The position numbers and the translations under genes were made by a program. The notes beneath the pieces were generated by a model. It searched no databases. It was not told the origin of the DNA and saw nothing but the letters and a program-made list of their open reading frames with translations. From Myxococcota bacterium (GTDB lineage: Bacteria; Myxococcota_A; Polyangia; Polyangiales; JANWZI01), in assembly GCA_025054695.1 (NCBI GenBank), contig JANWZI010000014.1:1-56629 (forward strand): 56,629 nt of DNA, read 5' to 3'. Below are positions 35,601-43,600 of the stretch, piece by piece; positions within the stretch are counted from its first letter, which is position 1; every line of letters starts with the position of its first letter.

Positions 35601-36692
35601 TCAGCGCCCCGCGATCGGCAAGCCGAGCTCCGCCCAGCGTTGCACGCCCCCGCGCATCGACGCGACGCGTTCGAAGCCCATGCGGAGGAGCATCTGGGCG
35701 GCCTGTGCCGAACGGCGGCCGGACCGGCATACGAGGACGATGGGCTGGCGGCGGTCCCACGAGGCCGCCGTGCGTTCGAGCTCGCCGAGCGGAACGTTGC
35801 GCGCGTCGGGCAGGCGCCCGGGCGGCTCGTCCAGCTCCGCCGGCTCGCGCACGTCCACGAGCCAGAATCGGCCGGCACGCGCGGCGACCCATTCCGCACG
35901 CACCTCCGGGGCCCCCTCCTCGGAGCGCTCGGTGGGCGCCCACGGGCCGTCGGCGGGCGGCTCGGCGTCGACGCGCAGGCCGAGCGGCACCCCGCAGTGC
36001 AGGTTCGCGGGGACGGCGCGGTCCATCTGGCGGGGGTGGGCGAGCTTGAGGTTCGCCATGATTTCGACGAACTGATCTTCGGTCTTCGCACCGCCGAGGC
36101 GCGGATTGAAACGCTTCTCTTCGCCGACCGTCGTGACGAGCCGGCCCTGATAATCGTGCCCCGGGTGCACGATCGTCTCATCGGGCAAGGAGAAGATCTG
36201 CTCGTGCACGGACCGGTAGAGCGTGCGCGCGTCACCTTGCTGAAAGTCGGTGCGACCGCAACCCCGGATGAGCAGTGCGTCGCCGGTGAAGGCGTGCACG
36301 CGTTCGCCGCCGCCGTCCGGTTCGCGCACGACGTACGTGACGCATCCGTTCGTATGGCCAGGCGTCTCCCGTACCTCGATTTCGTATCGACCGAAACGCA
36401 GTCGGTCCCCCTGCCGCAGTTGCACGTCGGCGCAACCGGTTCCTGCGCGCGCTCCGAGCCCCGTCTTGCATCCGGTGCGTTCGCGCAGCGTGCCCGTTGC
36501 CGTCACGTGATCGGCGTGGACGTGGGTGTCGAGCGCCCAGACGAGCTTCAGTCCGAGATCGCGGATCTGACCGAGATCGCGCTCGACCCGCTCGAGTACG
36601 GGATCGATCAGCACCGCCTCCCCGCTGCGTTCGTCGGCGAGCAGATACGTGTAGGTGGACGATTCTTGATCGATGTAGGTGCGGAGCAGCAT
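35601..36692 (-). CDS. Persulfide dioxygenase-rhodanese fusion
   Basis: A 363-residue two-domain protein of sulfide detoxification. Residues 1-240 are a metallo-beta-lactamase-fold persulfide dioxygenase (ETHE1-like): THVHADH at 56-62, ETPGHTNGCVTYV, FTGDALLIRGCGRTDF and VHPGHDYQG. The enzyme oxidises glutathione persulfide to sulfite. Residues about 270-363 are a rhodanese with the active Cys322 in VCRSGRRSA, which can move sulfane sulfur to or from thiosulfate. Natural fusions of this kind are known. A good ribosome site (GAGGTGA) lies eight bases before the ATG. A sigma-54 promoter is just upstream, next to a sigma-54 activator gene. Confidence 0.93.
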   Translation of the reverse strand: MLLRTYIDQESSTYTYLLADERSGEAVLIDPVLERVERDLGQIRDLGLKLVWALDTHVHADHVTATGTLRERTGCKTGLGARAGTGCADVQLRQGDRLRFGRYEIEVRETPGHTNGCVTYVVREPDGGGERVHAFTGDALLIRGCGRTDFQQGDARTLYRSVHEQIFSLPDETIVHPGHDYQGRLVTTVGEEKRFNPRLGGAKTEDQFVEIMANLKLAHPRQMDRAVPANLHCGVPLGLRVDAEPPADGPWAPTERSEEGAPEVRAEWVAARAGRFWLVDVREPAELDEPPGRLPDARNVPLGELERTAASWDRRQPIVLVCRSGRRSAQAAQMLLRMGFERVASMRGGVQRWAELGLPIAGR

Positions 36693-36717
36693 GGTGAATC
36701 ACCTCGTATCGTCGACC

Positions 36718-36734
36718 AAGCAACGCGCGTGCCG
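36718..36734 (-). promoter_or_regulatory. Sigma-54 (-24/-12) promoter of the persulfide dioxygenase gene
   Basis: On the minus strand CGGCACGCGCGTTGCTT matches the consensus TGGCACG-N4-TTGCW at all but the first base. The GG and GC dinucleotides have the required spacing of ten bases. The start of transcription should fall near 36708, 16 bases before the ATG at 36692. Confidence 0.8.
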
Positions 36735-36772
36735 GGGCGCAGGCGGCCTTCCGCGCGCGAGCGATCGGCGCT

Positions 36773-36808
36773 GTGAAACATGACGAAACACGACGGCGGG
36801 TGCCGTTT
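36773..36808. promoter_or_regulatory. Candidate activator-binding site (GAAACATGAC direct repeat)
   Basis: Plus strand GAAACATGAC (36775-36784) is followed at once by GAAACACGAC (36785-36794), with one mismatch. GTTTCA at 36804-36809 faces them. They lie about 50-90 bases upstream of the sigma-54 promoter, where an enhancer for the neighbouring activator would be expected. Confidence 0.45.
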
Positions 36809-37794
36809 CAGGACAGCCCGAGGGCACGCATGCGTCGCCACAGCGTGACGCGACTGATGCCGAGCAGTCGTGCGGCGAGCCCACGGCTGCCCTGCGCACG
36901 TCGCAAGGCGTCGCGCACGAGATCGGCCTCCGACGAGGGCGAGGCCCCGAGTTGCCCTGGCGGGGCCGGTTCCGCGTGGATCTCCTCGGTCTCCGGCGTG
37001 CCGACGGCCACCTCGGGCGGGAGATCGTCCGGTCGCAGCGTCTCGCCGTCGCCCATCACGTACGCGTACTCGAGCGCGTTTCTCAACTCGCGGACGTTGC
37101 CGGGCCACGGATAACGGTCGAGCAGCCTGCGCGCGTGCGGCGAGACGCGACGCACCCGGCGACCGCCCCGGGCGTTCAGCTCCTCGATGAAACGATCCGT
37201 GAGCAACGCGACGTCGCCGGGACGCTCGCGCAGGGCAGGCAAGAAAATGGGCACGACGCGAAGTCGGTACATCAGATCGGCGCGAAAGCGCCCCGCGGCC
37301 ACCGCGGCGCGCAGGCCCGTGTGCGTGGCCGAGACGATGCGGACGTCGACGCGGATCGGGTCACGGCCCCCGACGGGCACCACCGTGCGCGTTTCGAGCA
37401 CCCGAAGCAGCTTCGCCTGGAGGTCGAGGGGCATTTCCGCGACCTCGTCGAGGAAGAGCGTTCCGCCGGACGCCGAACGAAACACGCCCGGATGGTCACG
37501 GACCGCTCCGGTGAACGCGCCGCGGACGTGTCCGAACAGCTCGCTCTCGAGAAGGGTGGCCGGCAGAGCGGCGCAGTTGATGGCTCGGAAGGGCCCCGAG
37601 GCACGTGGCGAGAGGCGGTGCAGCGCTATCGCCGCCAGCTCCTTGCCGGTGCCCGTCTCTCCACGCAGCAACACGGCCGCCTCGCTGCGCGCGGCGCGCT
37701 CGACGAGCCGAAAGACACGTTTCATCGCCGTACAGCGCGTCCACATCCCGTGAAACACGACGGGATCTCCGCTGTCCGGATTCCTCGGCATCAC
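36808..37794 (-). CDS. Sigma-54-dependent Fis-family activator without a sensor domain
   Basis: A 328-residue NtrC-type activator that remodels sigma-54 RNA polymerase. AAA+ domain: Walker A GETGTGKE at 45-52, GAFTGA loop at 92-97, Walker B GTLFLDE at 111-117, and [14 protein letters not shown] near 235. A Fis-type helix-turn-helix ends the protein (about 293-328, [20 protein letters not shown]). The usual N-terminal sensor is absent: only 24 residues precede the AAA+ fold, with one Cys (Cys21). FisR-type activators of sulfide genes have a sensor with several Cys, so this may be a constitutive or partner-controlled form. It is next to the dioxygenase gene. Confidence 0.92.
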   Translation of the reverse strand: MMPRNPDSGDPVVFHGMWTRCTAMKRVFRLVERAARSEAAVLLRGETGTGKELAAIALHRLSPRASGPFRAINCAALPATLLESELFGHVRGAFTGAVRDHPGVFRSASGGTLFLDEVAEMPLDLQAKLLRVLETRTVVPVGGRDPIRVDVRIVSATHTGLRAAVAAGRFRADLMYRLRVVPIFLPALRERPGDVALLTDRFIEELNARGGRRVRRVSPHARRLLDRYPWPGNVRELRNALEYAYVMGDGETLRPDDLPPEVAVGTPETEEIHAEPAPPGQLGASPSSEADLVRDALRRAQGSRGLAARLLGISRVTLWRRMRALGLS

Positions 37795-37981
37795 GATGAT
37801 CCATGGTTACACTAGTGAAACGCGCGCGCAACCGCCCCCACGGCGTCCCGTCACGCGCCCGGATCCACGCGCGCGGACCGGTCCGGACGCCGAGCCCGCG
37901 TCCGCCTGCTCGGCTCGAGGTGCCGGGCCCGATGACTCCCGCTGTCCGCCCCACTGCGAGCGAAGGTAGGCTGCCCGCACC

Positions 37982-38950
37982 GTGACCATCCGCTGCTACG
38001 CGTTTCGACCCGGAGAGGGACTCTCGCAGCCATCCCTGGACGCGCTGCCAGGACTGCTCGCCGACCCGGACGTCCACCTCTGGATCGACCTCGAAGGCGC
38101 CGATTCGGAGATCCAAGCGCTGCTCGGGGGCCCGCTCGGCCTGCATCCCGTCGTCGTCGAGGACATCCTGCTCGAGAGTCAGCCCAAGCTCGAGGACTAC
38201 GGCGACTTCCTGTACGTGATCGTGCACGGCATCGACGGTTCGCGTCAGGATCCGCTCGATCTGGGCACGCTCGAGATCGACCTCGTGCTCGGGTCGCGCT
38301 GGCTCGTGACCCACCACGACGGGCGCACGCGCTCCATCCCCGCCGTCAGGGCGCAGCTCGAGCGCGACCCGGCGCTGCTCGAGCGTGGCCCCGCCTTCGT
38401 GCTGCACGCGGTGCTCGACCACCTCACCGATCACTACGCGCCGGTCATGGAGAAGTTCGACCAGCTGCTCGAGCGGCTCGAGTACGACATCCTCAAGGAG
38501 CCGCGGCCCGAGCTGCTCGAGCAGATCCTCGCGCTCAAGCACTCGCTCCAGACGCTGCGACGCATCGGGGTGCACCAGAAAGAGCTGCTCGGCCGTCTGG
38601 CGCTGCGCGGCTGCAAGCTCGTGCCGGAGGGGGCGCTGCCCTTCTTCCGGGACATCCTCGATCACTTCACCCGCGTCAGCGATCTGACCGAGGTGTACCG
38701 GGAGATGACGGCTTCGGCGCTGCAGGCGTACCTGTCGATGCAGAACCAGAAGCTCAACGAGGTCATGAAGTTCCTGACGATGATTTCGACGGTGATGCTT
38801 CCGCTCAGCTTCATCGCGGGCATCTACGGGATGAACTTCGAGCACATGCCCGAGCTGCGCTGGAAGCTCGGCTACCCCGCCGTGCTCCTCGTGATGGCCG
38901 TCGTGGCGACGGGGCTCTACATCTTTTTCCGGCGCCGCCGGTTTCTCTGA
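37982..38950 (+). CDS. corA: CorA-family magnesium/cobalt transporter
   Basis: A 322-residue CorA, a pentameric inner-membrane channel for Mg2+ and Co2+. The N-terminal cytoplasmic domain and the long stalk helix are present. Two membrane segments end the protein: about residues 260-281 (MISTVMLPLSFIAGIYGMNF) and 293-312 (LGYPAVLLVMAVVATGLYIF), with the diagnostic YGMN motif after the first, followed by FEHMPE. The start is GTG. It is divergent from the sigma-54 activator. The 187-bp gap holds no other gene but includes a GTGAAAC motif at 37815. Confidence 0.93.
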   Translation: MTIRCYAFRPGEGLSQPSLDALPGLLADPDVHLWIDLEGADSEIQALLGGPLGLHPVVVEDILLESQPKLEDYGDFLYVIVHGIDGSRQDPLDLGTLEIDLVLGSRWLVTHHDGRTRSIPAVRAQLERDPALLERGPAFVLHAVLDHLTDHYAPVMEKFDQLLERLEYDILKEPRPELLEQILALKHSLQTLRRIGVHQKELLGRLALRGCKLVPEGALPFFRDILDHFTRVSDLTEVYREMTASALQAYLSMQNQKLNEVMKFLTMISTVMLPLSFIAGIYGMNFEHMPELRWKLGYPAVLLVMAVVATGLYIFFRRRRFL

Positions 38951-38962
38951 CGCGCCGCGTCA
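38948..38962 (+). terminator. Short dyad at the corA stop
   Basis: TGACGC and GCGTCA, separated by GCC, form a six-pair stem that includes the stop codon. It has no run of T after it, so it is a weak terminator at best. It may also be a protein-binding dyad. Confidence 0.3.
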
Positions 38963-39031
38963 TCCACCGATGGGCCAGGCGGCCCAGCGCATCGCCCCTG
39001 CCGGCGACTGCCGATACGATGCTTCGCGGAG

Positions 39032-40357
39032 GTGCGCGTGCGTCCGTCGTCCCCCGTACCCCGGGCCTTGCTTGGCTTCGCATCGTCGGTTCTGCTCGCC
39101 TGCGGGAGCGATCGCACGCCCGCTCGACCCGACGCGGCGGACGCCGCATCGGCATCGGACGCCCCGACGCCTGCGGACGCGAACGGCGAGGCGGGACTCG
39201 ACGCCGGCCCCTCGGACGCGGGCAGCGATGCGAGCCCCTCGTCCATGGACGCGCGGTCCGAGGAAAGCGGAACCATGGGCGACGGCGGCCCGACCGACGT
39301 GCCGCCGTTCGAGGGCGACGCCGGCTCGTGCGAGACGTGGGCCGCGGGGCTGCGTCGCGGCGAGCCCATCACGGCCCCGCCGCGGACCTGGACGTTCGTC
39401 GAGTTCCCCGATGCGCGCTGCATGAACGACACGCCGACCGGCATCGGCGTCAATCTCGTGCCGGGGGCGCGGCGCGTGGTGATCTTCCTGGAGGGAGGCG
39501 GTGCGTGCTTCGACTTCAGCACGTGCTTGACCGTCGCACACCAGGATGGCTTCAACGCGGCGACGCTCCGCTCGCTCTCGCTCGACCGCGGCATCTTCCG
39601 GCGCTCGGATGCCAGCAATCCGCTGCGCGACTGGAGTTACGTCTTCGTCCCATACTGCTCGGGCGACGTGCACGCGGGCAACACCGACGTGCGGGGCGGC
39701 CCCTCCGGTCGCACGCATCGCGGCTACATCAACATGTCGCGCTATCTCGAGCGCCTCGTTCCCACGTTCGAGGACGTCGAGCTCGTGTTGTTGACCGGGA
39801 GCAGCGCCGGAGGCATCGGCACCATGGCCAACTACGACCAGGTCGCGCGCGCCTTCGGCTGCACGCCCGTGCACGCCCTCGACGACGCCGGTCCCCTGTT
39901 TTCGGACACGTACCTGCGCCCCTGTTTGCAGCGATGGGTACGAGGCATGTGGAACGTCGACGTCGCCCTTCCGCGAGACTGCCGCGGATGCTTCGGCGCG
40001 GACGGCGGAGGCATCGTGCACATGTTCCCCTACCTCGCGGCCAAGTACCCCGACCGTCGCTTCGGCCTGTTGTCGACGACGGCCGACCGAACGATGCGAA
40101 CCTTCTTCGGCTATGGGTACTCGCCGGGCTGCGACATGCCTCGACTCATGGTGCAGCGCGACTTCGAGGCGGGGCTGCGCGAGCTGCGCGACGCCATCAT
40201 GGCGCCCTACGCCAACTTCCGAACCTTCTACACGACGGGAGAGGGCCACACCTTCCTGACGGGCTCGCTCACGGTGACCTCGGGCGGCGTCACGCTCGGC
40301 GAGTGGATCCGACGCCTCGTCGAAGGCGACTCGGAGTGGGGCCACGTCGGTCCCTGA
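39032..40357 (+). CDS. Pectinacetylesterase-family lipoprotein
   Basis: A 441-residue lipoprotein: the signal ends SSVLLAC. An Asp/Ala/Ser/Gly linker (about residues 25-95) follows. The catalytic part resembles plant pectinacetylesterases and the related Notum family, which remove acyl groups. VVIFLEGGGACFD forms the oxyanion region. LLTGSSAGGIGT has the nucleophile Ser258 (GSSAG). FYTTGEGHTFL is near the end and may carry the catalytic His; an Asp is expected around LDDAGP. The substrate is unknown and need not be pectin. It is same-strand with corA, 81 bases after it. GTG 39038 is an alternative start. Confidence 0.85.
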   Translation: MRVRPSSPVPRALLGFASSVLLACGSDRTPARPDAADAASASDAPTPADANGEAGLDAGPSDAGSDASPSSMDARSEESGTMGDGGPTDVPPFEGDAGSCETWAAGLRRGEPITAPPRTWTFVEFPDARCMNDTPTGIGVNLVPGARRVVIFLEGGGACFDFSTCLTVAHQDGFNAATLRSLSLDRGIFRRSDASNPLRDWSYVFVPYCSGDVHAGNTDVRGGPSGRTHRGYINMSRYLERLVPTFEDVELVLLTGSSAGGIGTMANYDQVARAFGCTPVHALDDAGPLFSDTYLRPCLQRWVRGMWNVDVALPRDCRGCFGADGGGIVHMFPYLAAKYPDRRFGLLSTTADRTMRTFFGYGYSPGCDMPRLMVQRDFEAGLRELRDAIMAPYANFRTFYTTGEGHTFLTGSLTVTSGGVTLGEWIRRLVEGDSEWGHVGP

Positions 40358-40391
40358 AAATTGCGCTGGCGGTCGAGCGGGACTGCGCGTT

Positions 40392-40604
40392 TGGAGTCGG
40401 GGTCCGAGTCCGAGCCGGATTCCGACCCTGAGTCCGAGTCGGAGTCCGAGTCTGATTCCGATCCTGATTCGGATTCTGAGTCCGAGCCCGAGCCCGAGCC
40501 CGAGTCTGATTCCGATTCCGAGTCCGAGTCCGAGTCTGATTCGGATCCCGATTCCGAGTCGGAGCCCGAGCCTGACCCCGGATCCGAGAACGAGTCCGGC
40601 GCGG
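40392..40604 (+). repeat. Hexamer array R7 (GAGTCC/GATTCC) at a convergent junction
   Basis: About 213 bp of GAGTCC, GAGTCT, GATTCC, GATCCT and GAGCCC hexamers between the convergent pectinacetylesterase-like and TPR genes. It has the most third-position variation, with GAG and GAT alternating. Read in one frame it is [Glu/Asp][Ser/Pro] throughout, but no start codon context or product supports a gene. Confidence 0.92.
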
Positions 40605-40611
40605 TGTGCCC

Positions 40612-43600
40612 TCAGGCGGCGAGCAGGCCCATGCGTCGGCGCAGTTGCATCGCCGGCTCGCTCATCCAGAAGCGCGCCAGGTCTCCGACGACGGGGTGCT
40701 CTCGCACCAGCACGGCGGGCTCGACGCTCGCCCACTCTCCGGTGCGACGGACGAGATCGACCACCGCCTGCAGATCGTCGGCGAGCAGGAGCGCGACGCG
40801 TCGACACGCGCGTCCGAGGGCTTCGTGCAACCGCGCCACGTCCACCCGTCCGGCTGCGACGTAGCGAGCGGCGGCCTCCTCGACCCAGCGCAGCATGCGG
40901 CGCGAGAGCGCGCGGCGGATGCGTCGCTGCTGCTCGTCGAGGAAGTCCTCCGCGGTCAACCCCTTGCCCGCCTGCGGCGAGACGAGTCGCGCCGCGGACG
41001 CCAGAAGCACCTCGAGCTCGCGCGCGGTCAGCTTTTCGGCGGCGGCCAGGCGCATCGCGATGGCCGCGATCGGGCGCGCGAGCACGAAGCGTTGTTGCGC
41101 TTCGGGTAGCTCGGCCACCGACTGGGGGACGAGCAGGGACGGTGGCTCGCTCAGCTCGACGGCGACTCCGCGTCCACGCATTCGGTGCACGTACAGATCG
41201 AAGACGACCTCTCCGTGCACGGCCGCGAGGCCGTCGGCGAGCCGCCGCAGCGGGTGCGCGGTGCGCGTGCCCAGCCGATCGCGCGCCCCGACTCCGAACG
41301 CCTCGAAATCGGGCGGATACAACTTCCCGTACGCCTCGACGAGCCCTGCCAGCATCTGGCAGGCGGCCAGCTCGGCGCCACCCTGGACCGCGAACCGAAC
41401 GAGCGCCTCCGCGTCGAACGAGCCCGGCGTGGCCGTCGGCCGAGGCGAGCTGGCCACGAGTTGCCGTTCCGCATCGGTCGCGGCTCCGAGCACGAGCAGC
41501 GGCTCGAGCGCCAGCCGCGCCTCGCCGTGTCGGCCCATCGCCTCGAACGCGCGGGCGAGCGCCCGCCAGCCCTCGACGATCGCGGGGTCGTCGCGCACCA
41601 GCGCCAGCAGCTCGGATGCCGCCTGTTCGTGCCGGCCCGCCAGCCGGAGCCGCTCGGCGATCGCGAGTCGCAGACGAGGCTCCCCTTCGAGCCTGCCGGC
41701 GCTGGCGACGCGCAGCCCCTCGAGGGCGCGCTCCGGCTGGCCGAGCACGTCGGCTCGCAGTCGCGCGACCTCGAGGTGGGCCTCGACTGCTTCGTCCGCC
41801 GCCACCCCCGCCGCATACGTCTCGACTGCATCGGCGAACGCCTCGACGTCGGCCGGCGACGCGAAGGCCTCGACGAACGTGTGCGCCGCCTCGCCGGACG
41901 GCCCCTCGAGCGCGATGGCCTCGAGCAGCGCCTGGCGCGCGGCATGCGCGGCACCGCGCCCCAGTTCGAGGCGCGCCAGACGCCGCAGCGCCGGGACGCG
42001 CTCGCGCGGATCGCCCACGACGCGAACCAGACGCGCGAGCGCCTCGGCGGCCTGCTCGAGTCTGCCTTCGCGCTCGTGCACGGATGCGAGTCGCGCGAGC
42101 GCCTCGGGGTGGGCCGGATCGAGCGAGAGCACGGCTTGCAGGCTGACCATCGCCCGTGCCGTGTCGCCGAGCCGCTGCTCCCAGATCGAGGCGAGGCGGA
42201 GGTGCGCATCGCGCAGCGTGCCGCGGTCCTGCGAGAGCTGCACGACGCGGCCGAGCAGCGACGCCGCCTCGTTCCACTGTCCGTCCTGCACGTACAGCTC
42301 GGCGAGCCGGGCGAGGGCGGGGACGTGGTGAGGCACGGCGCGAACCAGGCGGTGCAGCGAGGCGATGGCCGCGGGAACGTTGCCGAGCGGGCCCGCCTGG
42401 ATCTCCGCCACACGAAGCCACAGCGCCGCGGAGCGCTCGGTGGTGGTCGCGCTCGCCGCGGCACGGGCGAGTCGGTCGGCGAGCCGGTCCCAGGATCCCG
42501 TCGCCGACAGCAGCTCGTCGAGCAGCGTCGCCGCATCGGCGCTGTCCGGGTGGACCTCGAGCGCACGCGCGGCGTCCTCGAGCGCGCCCCCGGCGTCGCC
42601 GAGTCGGTCCGTCCGCAGGCGCGCGCTCCGCACGAGCGCCGCAGCCACCTCGACCGGATCGCGCGCCACCGCGGCCTGCCGGCGTGCGGCCTCGGCCATC
42701 CGGACGGGATCGTCCAGCGCTTCGGCGATACGGACGAGGCCGTGCACCGCCGCGATGGACTCGGGATCGGCCTCGAGCGCCGCGTCGAACGCCTCCAGCG
42801 CCCGCGCCGGGTCGATCGTTTCGAGCACCTCGCCCTGCCGCGTCCGCGCCGCCGCGACGAGCGCCGGATCCGTCGAGATGGCCGCCAGACGCGCGTCGAC
42901 GCTCGCAAGCAGCGCCGCATCCCCGCGATCGAGGGCGACCCGCTCGAGCGCCTCGAGCGCCGCCAGGTCGTCTGGACACAACGCGAGCAGCGCCTCCCAG
43001 CTCTCCCGCGGGTCGCTTCCCGCCGGAACCCCTCGGGCCTCCTGGAGACGCACCAGCTCGCGCAACGCCGCGACGCGTCCTCCAGGCTCGCCGAGACGCC
43101 GGGCCAGTTCCGCATACGTCCGCCCGAGGCCCTCCCACTGTCCGAGCTTGCGCTGCAGCGGCTCGAGGGCGACGAGCGCCTCGATGCAGTCCGGATCGGC
43201 TTCGAGGACCGACTCGAGCACGCCGACGGCGCGGCGTGGCTCGTCGAGCGCGTGCGCCCACAGCTCCGCCTGCCACAGACGCGCGGCGCGCGCGGCGTCC
43301 GGATCGGCGGCGTCGGCCGCCAGGGTCGCGATTTCCTCGACCAGCTTGGCGTAGGCGCGTCGCTCGGCCCGCAGGCGCGCGAGTGCGTCGAGCGCGGGCC
43401 GCCAGCCCGGGCGCGCCCGCAGCGCCGTTTCGTATGCAGCGATGGCGCGCTCGGGCTGACCGAGCCGCTCCTCGTGGACCTCGGCCACCCGCACGGCCGC
43501 GGCGGCGCGGTGCTCCGGATCGGTCGCGCCCGCCATCTCCGTCTCGAGCAGCCGCGCCAGCTCTGCCCACTGGCCCCGCTCGCGCCGCAGGCGTTCGAGG

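Noticed and set aside
2086-40604. CRISPR arrays
   Set aside because: The hexamer arrays have no constant repeat and spacer lengths, and no cas genes are present.
40361-40864. Possible acidic Glu/Ser-repeat protein encoded by array R7
   Set aside because: It starts right after the previous stop without a ribosome site and ends antisense to the TPR gene. The repeat alone gives the open frame.
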